Shown here in pieces: positions 36,934 through 45,290 of a stretch of 64,000 nt of DNA (position 1 is the first letter of the stretch; each line of letters opens with the position of its first letter). A program made the translations under genes and the position numbers. Source of the stretch: Pseudonocardia kujensis. GTDB taxonomy: Bacteria > Actinomycetota > Actinomycetes > Mycobacteriales > Pseudonocardiaceae. The notes under the pieces are model-generated. The model was not told the DNA's origin, ran no database searches, and worked only from the letters and a program-made list of their open reading frames with translations. The stretch lies in contig NZ_JAJSOK010000006.1 in assembly GCF_021283305.1 (NCBI RefSeq), positions 124,001 to 188,000 of the forward strand, written 5' to 3'.

Positions 36934-38268
36934 CTATCCCCGCCCGCTCTCCTGCCGCTCCGCGGACGGGCCGGCGGGCGGGGAGGATACGAGGCGGAGG
37001 GGGCCACGGGCCGCCCGGCCGCGCTCGTCCACCGCGTCGGCGAGTGCAACGACCTCGGCAACTCCCGCGGATCCCGTGACGACGTCGGCAACTCCCGCGG
37101 ATCCCGCGTCGAGGTCGGCGGACCGGAGCCCGGCGGAGCGGATGTCGGCGGACCCGGATCCGGCGGAGCGGATGCCGACGCCGCGGATGTCGGCGGACCC
37201 GGGTCCGGCGGAGCGGATGGCCCCGTCACGGATGTCGGCGGACCTGGATCCGGTGGAGTGGATGCCGAAGTCGCGGATGTCGGCGGAGCGGATGCCGAAG
37301 TCGCGGATGTCGGCGGACCCGGGTCCGGCGGAGCGGATGGCGGCGGGCCGCTCGTCGGACCCGGCCGTGCGGAGGGCGGCGCGCAGCCGCTCCGCCTCCA
37401 CGCGGTACGCCTCGCGCTGCTCCCACAGCCCGCGCACCGCGCTGAACAGGAACGGCACGGCGGTAGCCAGCAGCGCGGTCGTCGCGGCGAGGGTCAGCGC
37501 CACGGGCACGACGACCGCGGCGCCCGACGCCCGGACCGCGGCGGAGGCGGCGAGCAGCGCGAAGGCGAGGCCGATCCGACGCAGCAGCGGACGGTCGCGC
37601 CGCAGGCCGGCCCCGACGGCGACGAGCCCGGCCGCCCCGGCGCCGGCCCAGGCGGCGAGCGCGAGGTCGGCGACCAGCGGTCCCGGGAGGCCGACCCCGG
37701 GGGCGAGGCCGTACACCGTGCCCGCGAGGGCGGCGGCGCAGGCCAGCGCGGCAGCGGCGACGGTCACGACCGGCCGGATCGCGCGGGAGCGCCGGCGCAC
37801 CGCCACCACCAGCAGCACGACGACGGCGAGCTGGCCCACCACGGCCACGAGCGGCCAGAGGCCCGCCGCACCGCCGAGGTCGAGCGCCACGGGCAGGGGG
37901 CCGACGAGGGCGGCCCCGCCGACCGCGGCCGCGATCCGGCCCGCGCGCCGGCTGCCCGACGCCCGCCCGGCCACGGCGATCATCACGGAGGCGGCGATCC
38001 CGCCGGCGAACACGAGCACGGAGGCGAGTCGCGCGGCCGGCAGCCCGGCGGCGTCGACGGCCCGGACCGCGGTCCAGGCGGTCCCGCCGGCCAGGGCGAC
38101 CGTGCCGCACTCGAGTGCGAACGACCGCGCCGCGACGCGACGGACCCGGAAGCGGTGCTCGACGGGAACGGGAACATCGGCCCCACGGCGGCGGCGGCCC
38201 GTGGGCCACGCGTCGGGGGCGGGCCGTGCGGCGGGGGCGTCCGCGCGGCTCCGGGTGCTGGACGTCAC
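36934..38268 (-). CDS. polytopic membrane protein with 15-residue C-terminal repeats
   Basis: 444 residues from GTG 38268, which has GAGG five bases upstream; an in-frame GTG at 38358 is possible. After a basic N-terminus come about nine Ala/Val/Leu-rich helices (roughly residues 50-300), then a short coiled stretch (WEQREAYRVEAERLRAAL). A tail follows in which IRSAGPGSADIRDFG-like units recur about five times (DNA about 37105-37345). The family is not recognised. The repeats are probably disordered and cytosolic. Nothing in the neighbourhood indicates a role. Confidence 0.7.
   Translation of the reverse strand: MTSSTRSRADAPAARPAPDAWPTGRRRRGADVPVPVEHRFRVRRVAARSFALECGTVALAGGTAWTAVRAVDAAGLPAARLASVLVFAGGIAASVMIAVAGRASGSRRAGRIAAAVGGAALVGPLPVALDLGGAAGLWPLVAVVGQLAVVVLLVVAVRRRSRAIRPVVTVAAAALACAAALAGTVYGLAPGVGLPGPLVADLALAAWAGAGAAGLVAVGAGLRRDRPLLRRIGLAFALLAASAAVRASGAAVVVPVALTLAATTALLATAVPFLFSAVRGLWEQREAYRVEAERLRAALRTAGSDERPAAIRSAGPGSADIRDFGIRSADIRDFGIHSTGSRSADIRDGAIRSAGPGSADIRGVGIRSAGSGSADIRSAGLRSADLDAGSAGVADVVTGSAGVAEVVALADAVDERGRAARGPLRLVSSPPAGPSAERQESGRG
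37105..37345 (-). repeat. about 45-bp coding tandem repeat, imperfect
   Basis: GC-rich units containing GATGTCGGCGGACCC and GGCGGAGCGGATG on the plus strand recur in the 3' part of the membrane protein gene, encoding IRSAG(P/S)GSADIR units with in-frame length variation. Confidence 0.75.
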
Positions 38269-38467
38269 CGGTACCTCGGTCGTTCGGGGGGCGGCCGGGC
38301 GCGGGGAGCGGACGAGGCCGGGAGCGGCGGCTCCGCTCCCCTGTCGGCGCTCCACCACCGGCCGTTACGCAGAACGCACATTAGCTGGCGCAGAGTGACC
38401 ACTCGGACGAGCCCTCTGCGCCGTCCGGCTCCCGTCCGTTGCGACCGAACGCCGTAACAGAACGCCC

Positions 38468-40147
38468 TCAGGTCCGGGCGGGCAGGGCCCCCAGGGCCGT
38501 GGCGACCTCGTCGGCCAGCGACGCGTGGCCGGCGCGCAGCGTGGCCCGGTCGGCGCGGACCTCGACGATCCGCAGTCCCGGACCGGCCGGCAGGACGGCG
38601 TCGGCCAGCTCCGACGGCGTTCCGACCAGCACGTGCGCGGCGCCGAGGCCGGTCGCGACCGCGGCGAGGTCGGCCCGGTGCGGGGTGCCGAAGATGCGCT
38701 CGAACGACGCCGAGTGCGCCGGCGCGCCCTGCTCGAGCAGCCCGAAGATCCCGCCGCCGGAGTCGTTGAGCACCACGATCGACAGGGCGGGCCGCGGCTC
38801 GTCCGGACCGATGAGCAGGCCGGTGGTGTCGTGCAGCAGCGTCAGGTCGCCGAGCAGCGCGACGGTCGGACCGGGATGGGTCAGCGCCGCCCCGACGGCC
38901 GTCGACACCGTCCCGTCGATGCCGGCGACGCCCCGGTTGGACAGCACCGACAGCCCGCCGCGCGGCACCGCGGCGAGCGCGACGTCCCGCACCGGGTTCG
39001 ACGAGCCCAGGACGAGCCGGGAGCCGTCCGGCAGCGCGCCGACGAGCTCGCGGGCCAGCGACAGGCCTCGCGGCCCCTCGGGCAGCGCGCGGTCGAGCGC
39101 CGCGGACGCCACCTCGTCGGCCTCCCGCCAGCGCTGCACCCACGCCCGCGGCGGCGCGAGCGCCGGCACGTCGCCGACCGCCCGGACCGTGCCGGCGACG
39201 TCCGTCCACGAGGTGCCGTGCGGGTCCGCGGCGGCATAGACCTGCAGGTCGGGCGCGGCGAGCAGGCGCGCGACCGCGCGGTGCAGGGTCGGCCGCCCGA
39301 CGACGACGACCTGCGTGGGCCGGGGCGGCCCACCCCGCGCCCCGAGCAGCCAGGGCCCGCTGCGGAGGGCGTGCGGCCACAGCGGCGACGACGGCTCGGC
39401 CACGATCGGCGCCCCGCCCAGCACCGCGGGATCGATCCCCGCCCCGCCGCCGGCGATCACGAGCGTGGGCGCCGCGGGGTCCAGCGGCAGCGGCGGCGCG
39501 GTGCGGCCCGCCGGCGGGACCACCGTCCACGGTGCGCCGTCCGGGCGCCCGGGCGGGACCTCCGCGGACGGATCGGGGACCAGCGGTTCCGCGAAGGGGA
39601 TGTTCAGGTGGACCGGCCCCGGCGGCTCGCCGAGGGCGCCCGTCGCGGCCGCGACGATCCGGTCGACGGCGGCGCGCCACCGGCCGGGCTCCCCGGGCGC
39701 GAGCCGGGCGACGGCAAGGGTGCCCGCCCGCCGGACGGCCCCGCCGAAGATCCCCTGCTGCTCGATCGTCTGGCTCGCCCCGGTGCCGACCAGCTCCGGC
39801 GGCCGGTCGGCGGTGAGCGCGAGCACCGGCACCCCCGAGTGCGAGGCCTCCAGGACCGCCGGGTGGAGGTTCGCGACCGCGGTGCCCGAGGTCGTCACGA
39901 CCGGGACGGGTCGACCCGAGCCCAGGGCCAGGCCGAGCGCGAGGAACCCACCGGTGCGCTCGTCGATCCGCACGTGCAGGCGCAGCCGGCCCGCGGCGTC
40001 GGCGGCGTGCAGGGCGAAGGCGAGCGGCGCGTTGCGCGAGCCCGGGCACAGCACGGCGTCCGTGACGCCGAGGCGCACCAGCTCGTCCACGACCACGCGG
40101 GCCTGGACGGGCCCTGCCGCGGGGCCGCTCGTCGGTGCCGGATTCAC
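38468..40147 (-). CDS. menD: 2-succinyl-5-enolpyruvyl-6-hydroxy-3-cyclohexene-1-carboxylate synthase
   Basis: 559 residues of a ThDP enzyme. It joins isochorismate and 2-oxoglutarate, releasing CO2, in menaquinone synthesis. The N-terminal domain has LCPGSRNAPLAFAL and RIDERTGGFLALGLA with the catalytic Glu. TADRPPELVGTGASQTIEQQGIFG is present (in two parts, TADRPPELVGTGA and SQTIEQQGIFG). The ThDP/Mg site GDLTLLHDTTGLL ... NDSGGGIFG is complete. It shares 2-oxoglutarate use with the HOT-like enzyme elsewhere in the window, probably by coincidence. Confidence 0.95.
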   Translation of the reverse strand: MNPAPTSGPAAGPVQARVVVDELVRLGVTDAVLCPGSRNAPLAFALHAADAAGRLRLHVRIDERTGGFLALGLALGSGRPVPVVTTSGTAVANLHPAVLEASHSGVPVLALTADRPPELVGTGASQTIEQQGIFGGAVRRAGTLAVARLAPGEPGRWRAAVDRIVAAATGALGEPPGPVHLNIPFAEPLVPDPSAEVPPGRPDGAPWTVVPPAGRTAPPLPLDPAAPTLVIAGGGAGIDPAVLGGAPIVAEPSSPLWPHALRSGPWLLGARGGPPRPTQVVVVGRPTLHRAVARLLAAPDLQVYAAADPHGTSWTDVAGTVRAVGDVPALAPPRAWVQRWREADEVASAALDRALPEGPRGLSLARELVGALPDGSRLVLGSSNPVRDVALAAVPRGGLSVLSNRGVAGIDGTVSTAVGAALTHPGPTVALLGDLTLLHDTTGLLIGPDEPRPALSIVVLNDSGGGIFGLLEQGAPAHSASFERIFGTPHRADLAAVATGLGAAHVLVGTPSELADAVLPAGPGLRIVEVRADRATLRAGHASLADEVATALGALPART

Positions 40148-40208
40148 GCCTCCGACCCTATGTCGACACCCGCCGGTCCCGCCGTGCTCCGCTGCTCACA
40201 CCCCACGA

Positions 40209-40925
40209 TCACAGGGTGAACAGCTCGAAGCCGACCGCGAGCGTCGAGCCCGGGAGGCGTTCGGCGACGGCCTCGGCGTGCGAGCGCAGGAAGGACTCCG
40301 GGTCGGTCGTCGGCCCGTCGCCGAGCGCGGCCAGGTAGGCCCGGTGGGCCGAGAGCGACGCGACGGCCCGGTCGAACACCGGGCCGATGTCGACGGCGTG
40401 GGTGGGCTCCGGCGACCCGGTGGCGGCGAGGTACCGCACGCCCGTCCACGGCTCGCCGCCGGCACCGGGGAAGACCCAGCGGTTGCCGGCGTCGCGGCAG
40501 GCGTCGAGCACCGCACGGCCGGTGTGGACGTGGTCGGCCATGTTGAGTCCGCCGCCGGGCCAGCGGTCGGCGAAGTTCGCCGTGACGACGACCTCGGGCC
40601 GGCGCCGCCGGACGACCGCGGCGATGTCGCGGCGCAGCGGGAGCCCGTACTCCACCACCCCGTCCGGATGGTCGAGGAACTCCACCTCGGCGACCCCGAC
40701 CGCGGCGCAGGCCGCCCGCTGCTCGGCCTCCCGCAGCGGCCCGGCCTCCACCGGCGGGATCGTGTCGATGCCCGCCTCGCCGCGGGTGACCAACAGGTAC
40801 GCCACCTCCTTGCCGGCCTCCGTCCAGCTCGCGACGGCGCCCGACCCGCCGTACTCCATGTCGTCGGGGTGCGCGACCACGACGAGGGCGCGCGACCAGT
40901 CGTCGGGGAAGGGCTCCAGCGTCAT
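40209..40925 (-). CDS. PIG-L family N-acetylglucosaminyl deacetylase-like protein
   Basis: 238 residues from ATG 40925; a GTG two codons upstream is also possible. The zinc-site motif is AHPDDMEYG (His19, Asp21, Asp22) and the second site is NMADHVHTG (His132, His134). Family members deacetylate GlcNAc-inositol or related substrates (MshB, Mca, LmbE-like). The closest role cannot be assigned, but it is shorter than MshB. It is divergent from the ABC-F gene across about 32 bp and lies 61 bp upstream of menD on the same strand. Confidence 0.85.
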   Translation of the reverse strand: MTLEPFPDDWSRALVVVAHPDDMEYGGSGAVASWTEAGKEVAYLLVTRGEAGIDTIPPVEAGPLREAEQRAACAAVGVAEVEFLDHPDGVVEYGLPLRRDIAAVVRRRRPEVVVTANFADRWPGGGLNMADHVHTGRAVLDACRDAGNRWVFPGAGGEPWTGVRYLAATGSPEPTHAVDIGPVFDRAVASLSAHRAYLAALGDGPTTDPESFLRSHAEAVAERLPGSTLAVGFELFTL

Positions 40926-40957
40926 GGGCACATCGTCCCCGTACCCTCGGTCCTGTC

Positions 40958-42619
40958 ATGAGCGCGACCCTCCGGGCCACGGGCCTGTCCGCCGGGCACG
41001 GTGCCCGCGTCCTGTTCAGCGGCCTCGACCTCGTGGTCGCGCCCGGCGACGTCGTCGGGCTCGTCGGGGTCAACGGTGCCGGCAAGTCCACGCTGCTGCG
41101 CCTGCTCGCGGGCGAGGAACCGGGTGGGTGGGGAGGCGACGCCGAGGGCGAGGTCGCCCTGAGCCCGCCCGACGCGACCGTCGGCCACCTGCCGCAGGAA
41201 CCCGAGCGCCGCCCCGGCGAGACCGTGGCGCAGTACCTGGCGCGCCGGACCGGGGTGGCCGCCGCGCAGGCCGCGATGGACGTCGCGGCCGAGGAGCTCG
41301 GCGCGGGCGGTGACGGGGAGCCGTACGCCGCCGCGCTGGACCGCTGGCTGGCCCTCGGCGGCGCGGACCTCGACGAGCGGGCCGGCGAGGTGGCGGCCGA
41401 GGTCGGCCTCGGCGTGCCGCTCGCCGCCCCGATGACCGCGCTCTCCGGTGGCCAGGCCGCGCGCGCGGGGCTGGCCGCGCTGCTGCTCTCCCGCTACGAC
41501 GTCCTCCTGCTCGACGAGCCGACCAACGACCTCGATCTCGACGGTCTGGAGCGGCTGGAGAAGTTCGTCCAGGGCCTGCGGAGCCCGGCCGTGATCGTGA
41601 GCCACGACCGCGAGTTCCTGGCGCGCACCGTGAACCGGATCGTGGAGCTGGACCTGCACCAGCGGCAGGTCGGGGTCTACGACGGCGGCTACGACTCCTA
41701 CCTGGTCGAGCGCGAGATCGACCGCCGGCACGCCCGCGAGGCCTACGAGGAGTACGACGACAGGCTCGGCGCGCTGAAGGACCGCGCACAGATGCAGCGC
41801 AACTGGATGGCCCAGGGCGTGCGCAACGCCCGCCGGAAGTCGAAGGACAACGACAAGAACGTCAGGGCCAAGCGGGCCGAGACCAGCGAGAAGCAGGCCT
41901 CCAAGGCCCGGCAGACCCAGCGCGCGATCGAGCGGCTGGACGTCGTCGAGGAGCCCCGCAAGGAGTGGGAGCTGCGGATGACGATCGCCACGGCCCCGCG
42001 GTCCGGTGCGGTCGCCGCCCGGCTCGACGGCGCCGTCGTGCGCAGGCCGAGGGAGGACGGCACCGCCTTCGTGCTCGGCCCGGTCACCGCGCAGGTCGAC
42101 TGGGCGGACCGGGTGATCGTCACCGGGGCGAACGGGGCCGGGAAGTCCACCCTGCTCGGCGCGCTGCTCGGCCGGATCCCGGTCGACGAGGGCTCCGCCG
42201 GGCTCGGCGCGGGCGTGACCGTCGGCGAGATCGACCAGGCCCGCGGGCTGTTCCTCGGCGACGAGTCGCTCGTCACCGCGTTCGGCCGGGCGGTGCCGGA
42301 CCGGTCCGAGTCCGAGGTGCGCACGCTGCTGGCCAAGTTCGGGCTGACCAAGGAGCACGTGCCGCGCCCCGCCGCGTCGCTGTCGCCCGGCGAGCGCACC
42401 CGGGCGGCGCTGGCCCTGCTGCAGGCCCGCGAGGTGAACCTGCTGGTGCTCGACGAACCCACCAACCACCTCGACCTGCCCGCCATCGAGCAGCTCGAGC
42501 AGGCCCTCGACGCCTTCCCCGGCACGGTCCTGCTGGTCACACACGACCGCCGGATGCTCGACACGGTCCGCGCCACCCGCCGGTGGCGCGTCGAGGAAGG
42601 CCGCCTGAGCGAGCTGTAG
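40958..42619 (+). CDS. ABC-F family ATPase (ribosome-associated type)
   Basis: 553 residues, two fused ABC domains without membrane segments. Walker A motifs GVNGAGKST (about 37-45) and GANGAGKST (about 389-397) are present. Signatures are LSGGQAARAGLAAL and LSPGERTRAALALL, and Walker B motifs are VLLLDEPTNDLDL and LLVLDEPTNHLDL. The charged linker (about 255-320, RRKSKDNDKNVRAKRAE) is the P-site interaction motif region. Such proteins act on the ribosome; resistance-type members exist, but nothing here specifies that. TACCCT ten bases before the ATG could be a -10 for a near-leaderless message. Confidence 0.9.
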   Translation: MSATLRATGLSAGHGARVLFSGLDLVVAPGDVVGLVGVNGAGKSTLLRLLAGEEPGGWGGDAEGEVALSPPDATVGHLPQEPERRPGETVAQYLARRTGVAAAQAAMDVAAEELGAGGDGEPYAAALDRWLALGGADLDERAGEVAAEVGLGVPLAAPMTALSGGQAARAGLAALLLSRYDVLLLDEPTNDLDLDGLERLEKFVQGLRSPAVIVSHDREFLARTVNRIVELDLHQRQVGVYDGGYDSYLVEREIDRRHAREAYEEYDDRLGALKDRAQMQRNWMAQGVRNARRKSKDNDKNVRAKRAETSEKQASKARQTQRAIERLDVVEEPRKEWELRMTIATAPRSGAVAARLDGAVVRRPREDGTAFVLGPVTAQVDWADRVIVTGANGAGKSTLLGALLGRIPVDEGSAGLGAGVTVGEIDQARGLFLGDESLVTAFGRAVPDRSESEVRTLLAKFGLTKEHVPRPAASLSPGERTRAALALLQAREVNLLVLDEPTNHLDLPAIEQLEQALDAFPGTVLLVTHDRRMLDTVRATRRWRVEEGRLSEL

Positions 42620-42670
42620 CCGGGCGCGGTCGGCCCCCACACCGTGACGCTTGCCGATTCCGTCAGTCGG

Positions 42671-42684
42671 CGCTAACGTTAGCG
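42671..42684. promoter_or_regulatory. 14-bp palindrome CGCTAACGTTAGCG, candidate ArsR operator
   Basis: A perfect palindrome 30 bp upstream of the ArsR-type gene and 52 bp after the ABC-F stop. Its position suggests autoregulation of the three-gene operon. It is the only AT-containing palindrome in this gap. Confidence 0.6.
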
Positions 42685-42713
42685 TGCACGCACGAAGGCT
42701 GGAGGTGGGGCCC

Positions 42714-43040
42714 GTGACCTCTCCCGCACCGCTCGACGACCGGGTGGGAGCCATGTTCCGGGCCCTCGCCGAGCCGCGACGCCGGGCGATCCTGCAGCTG
42801 GTCGCCACCACCGAGCGCGCGGCCGGCGAGATCGCGGCGGAGTTCGAGGTGTCCCGCACGGCCGTCAGCCAGCACCTCACCGTGCTGAAGGAGTCCGGCC
42901 TGATCGCGGAGCGCCGCGAGGGCACCCGTCGGCTGTACCGTGCCCGCCGGGAGGCGGTCCGCGAGCTGCAGGCGGCCCTCGACGGCATCTGGTCCGACGC
43001 GCTCGACCGGGCGCGCGCCCTCGTGGAGGAGGAGCAGTGA
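42714..43040 (+). CDS. ArsR-family winged-helix regulator, Cys-less
   Basis: 108 residues from GTG 42714 with GGAGGTG upstream; an upstream in-frame start would include the palindrome and is less likely. The winged helix contains RALAEPRRRAILQLV and the recognition helix VSRTAVSQHLTVLKESGL. There are no cysteines, so thiol metal sensing is excluded. It overlaps the next gene as GTGA. ArsR-SRPBCC pairs of this kind are common in actinobacteria and probably sense a small molecule. Confidence 0.87.
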   Translation: MTSPAPLDDRVGAMFRALAEPRRRAILQLVATTERAAGEIAAEFEVSRTAVSQHLTVLKESGLIAERREGTRRLYRARREAVRELQAALDGIWSDALDRARALVEEEQ

Positions 43041-43546
43041 GCACCGAACCCGCCGCGGAGGTCCTCGACCTCGCCCGCCCGCCCGTCCGCCGGTCCACCG
43101 TGGTGGCGGCCGGGCGCGCGCGCACGTTCCGCGTGTTCGTCGACCGGCTCGCCGAGTGGTGGCCGCTGGACCCGTTCTCCGTGGGCGGGAGCGGGCGGAT
43201 CGCCTCGGTGAGCGTCGACGGCCGGGTGGGCGGCACGATCACCGAGCACTGGCACGACGGCACCGCCCACGACTGGGGCACGCTGCTGGCCTGGGACCCG
43301 CCGGCGGGCCTGACCACGACGTGGAACGTCACGGGCACGCCGACCGAGGTCGAGCTGCGGTTCGTGGAGCTCCCGGACGGCCGCACCCGGGTGGACCTGG
43401 AGCACCGCGGCTGGGAGCGCCTCTCCCTCGAGGAGCTGCGGGCCGCCTGCGCGCTGCCCGGCGGCTACTCCGGCGGCGCCTTCGAGCGCGGCTGGGCCAC
43501 GATCCTGGGCGCCTTCGCCGACGCGGTGCGGGAGGACGCACCGTGA
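43037..43546 (+). CDS. SRPBCC (AHSA1-like) domain protein
   Basis: 169 residues. The START-like fold pattern is visible: FRVFVDRLAEWWPLDPFS, a GGTITEHWHDG strand pair, LAWDPPAGLTTTWNV and a long C-terminal helix. It probably binds a hydrophobic ligand. Start and stop both form four-base GTGA overlaps with the flanking genes, so the three are translationally coupled. Confidence 0.82.
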   Translation: MSTEPAAEVLDLARPPVRRSTVVAAGRARTFRVFVDRLAEWWPLDPFSVGGSGRIASVSVDGRVGGTITEHWHDGTAHDWGTLLAWDPPAGLTTTWNVTGTPTEVELRFVELPDGRTRVDLEHRGWERLSLEELRAACALPGGYSGGAFERGWATILGAFADAVREDAP

Positions 43547-43836
43547 ACTGGTTCCTCTACCGGCTCCTGCCGCCGCGCCCGGACTTCGCCACGACGATGG
43601 ACGAGCGCGAGCGCGCCGCGATGACGGAGCACGTCGGGTACTGGCGGGGCCTGCTGGACTCCGGCCGGACGATCTTCTTCGGGCCGGTCGCCGACCCCGC
43701 CGGGCCGTGGGGCCTCGGCATCGTCAACGGCGAGTCGCTCGACGACGCCGAGGCGCTCGGCAAGGCCGACCCGGCCGTGGTCGCCGGGGTCGCCCGGTTC
43801 GAGGTGCTGCCGATGCTGTCCGCCGTCACCCGCTGA
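43543..43836 (+). CDS. YciI-family small protein
   Basis: 97 residues from GTG 43543, overlapping the SRPBCC stop as GTGA. YciI (muconolactone-isomerase-like ferredoxin-fold) features are MTEHVGYWRGLLDSGRTIFFGPV and a central Asp in SLDDAEALGKADPAV. The biochemical function of the family is unsettled. It is the third gene of the ArsR operon. Confidence 0.8.
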   Translation: MNWFLYRLLPPRPDFATTMDERERAAMTEHVGYWRGLLDSGRTIFFGPVADPAGPWGLGIVNGESLDDAEALGKADPAVVAGVARFEVLPMLSAVTR

Positions 43837-43869
43837 GCCGGGCCGGGTTACCGGTGGTAGGAACGCCGC

Positions 43870-44766
43870 ATGGCCTCCTGGACCACCGCGGACATCCCCG
43901 ACCAGACCGGCCGGACGGTCGTCGTCACCGGCGCCAATTCCGGGATCGGGCTGGAGGCGGCGCGGGCGCTCGTGGCGGCCGGCGCGCACGTCGTGCTGGC
44001 CTGCCGCGACCCCGGAAAGGGCGAGGCGGCGGCCTTGGCGATCAGCGGGGCCGGCTCCACCGAGGTCCGTGAGCTGGACCTGGCCGACCTGAGCTCGGTC
44101 GGCCGGTTCGCCGCGGGCCTCGACCGCCGCGTCGACGTGCTCGTGAACAACGCCGGGCTGATGGCGGTCCCGGAGCAGCGGACGGCCGACGGCTTCGAGA
44201 TGCAGATCGGCACGAACTTCCTCGGGCACTTCGCGCTGACCGGGCTGCTGCTGCCGCGGATCACCGACCGCGTGGTCACGCTGTCGAGCCTCATGCACCG
44301 GATCGGGCGGATCGACCTCGACGACCTGACCTGGCAGCGGCGTCGCTACCAGCGCTGGCTCGCCTACGGGCAGTCGAAGCTCGCGGACCTCATGTTCGCC
44401 TACGAGCTGCAGCACCGGTTCGTGGCGGCCGGCTCGCTGCTGCGCTCGACGGCCGCACACCCCGGCTACGCGGCGACCAACCTGCAGACACGCACGGGGA
44501 CCGTGCAGGACCGGTTCATGGCCGCGGCCAACCGGGTCGTCGCCCAGGACGCGGCCGGCGGTGCGCTGCCCACGCTGTACGCCGCCACCGTCCCGGACCT
44601 GCCCGGCGGCACGTACGTCGGCCCCGGTGGGCCGGGTGAGACCCGGGGCGCGCCCGTGCCGGTCGGGTCCAGCCGCGCCTCGCACGACCGCGCGGTGCAG
44701 CGGGCGCTGTGGGAGCAGGCGGAGGCGCTGACCGGCGTCTCGATCGCGGTGCCCCGTCGGCCCTGA
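43870..44766 (+). CDS. short-chain dehydrogenase/reductase
   Basis: 298 residues. NAD(P) motif TGANSGIG (20-27), NNAG (93-96), catalytic Ser139/140, Tyr166 and Lys170 (YGQSK). It resembles retinol-dehydrogenase-like SDRs of actinobacteria, substrate unknown. TAGGAA ends seven bases before ATG 43870 and no ribosome site is seen, so the message may be leaderless. It follows the ArsR operon but has its own promoter-like sequence. Confidence 0.87.
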   Translation: MASWTTADIPDQTGRTVVVTGANSGIGLEAARALVAAGAHVVLACRDPGKGEAAALAISGAGSTEVRELDLADLSSVGRFAAGLDRRVDVLVNNAGLMAVPEQRTADGFEMQIGTNFLGHFALTGLLLPRITDRVVTLSSLMHRIGRIDLDDLTWQRRRYQRWLAYGQSKLADLMFAYELQHRFVAAGSLLRSTAAHPGYAATNLQTRTGTVQDRFMAAANRVVAQDAAGGALPTLYAATVPDLPGGTYVGPGGPGETRGAPVPVGSSRASHDRAVQRALWEQAEALTGVSIAVPRRP

Positions 44767-44841
44767 CCGGACCCGACCGCGCCCCTGCACGCAGCCGCGG
44801 ACGGCCCCCCGACCACCGCCCGACCGCCCCGACACGGCGAA

Positions 44842-44873
44842 GGGGCGGCCCCTCCGAAGGGAGGGACCGCCCC
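44842..44873. terminator. bidirectional terminator
   Basis: A 14-bp stem (44842-44855 with 44860-44873) with one C/A mismatch and a four-base loop GAAG. It lies between the convergent SDR and IscA-like genes, 76 bp from one stop and 19 bp from the other. Confidence 0.8.
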
Positions 44874-44891
44874 AGTCGGACGTGTGGTGTG

Positions 44892-45209
44892 TCAGGCCTG
44901 CGCGCCGGCCTCCGGAGCGTCCTGCGGGCCGATCGCGAAGCGCAGCTCCTCCTGGCCCTGCTCGTTGGTGAACGGCTGCACGTCGAGGACCTTGTCGTCG
45001 AGCACCTCCGCCGCCATCGGCTCGAGGAAGACGTTGAGCCCCTCGCCGGTGAGCACGGTGTCGCTCTGGTCCGCCTGCGCCGCCAGCGAGAGCTCGAGGC
45101 CCTGCTCCGGGTCGGTGGCCGCGATCCGCAGCCCCCCGCCGTCCGGCAGCTCGGCGTCCGTGGTCAGGGACTTGATGGCTTCGGCCGCGGTGTCCGTGAT
45201 TGCCAACAT
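44892..45209 (-). CDS. HesB/IscA-like protein lacking all cysteines
   Basis: 105 residues. It follows the A-type carrier pattern, with the opening MLAITDTAAEAIKSL, a GLRIAATDPEQGLELSL strand region and FLEPMAAEVLDDKVLD. The three cysteines that bind Fe-S in IscA (one in the middle, a C-G-C near the end) are absent; the protein has no Cys at all. Actinobacterial relatives of this kind are often labelled Fe-S assembly or adhesin; a cluster-carrier role is not supported. It is a single gene with a strong terminator. Confidence 0.7.
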   Translation of the reverse strand: MLAITDTAAEAIKSLTTDAELPDGGGLRIAATDPEQGLELSLAAQADQSDTVLTGEGLNVFLEPMAAEVLDDKVLDVQPFTNEQGQEELRFAIGPQDAPEAGAQA

Positions 45210-45290
45210 TCGGCCGACCGTACCGAGAACCGTCCGGCCGTGCAGGCCGGGCGCAGGTGAAGAAGCCCACCGGCGGGGCCACCCCGGATG

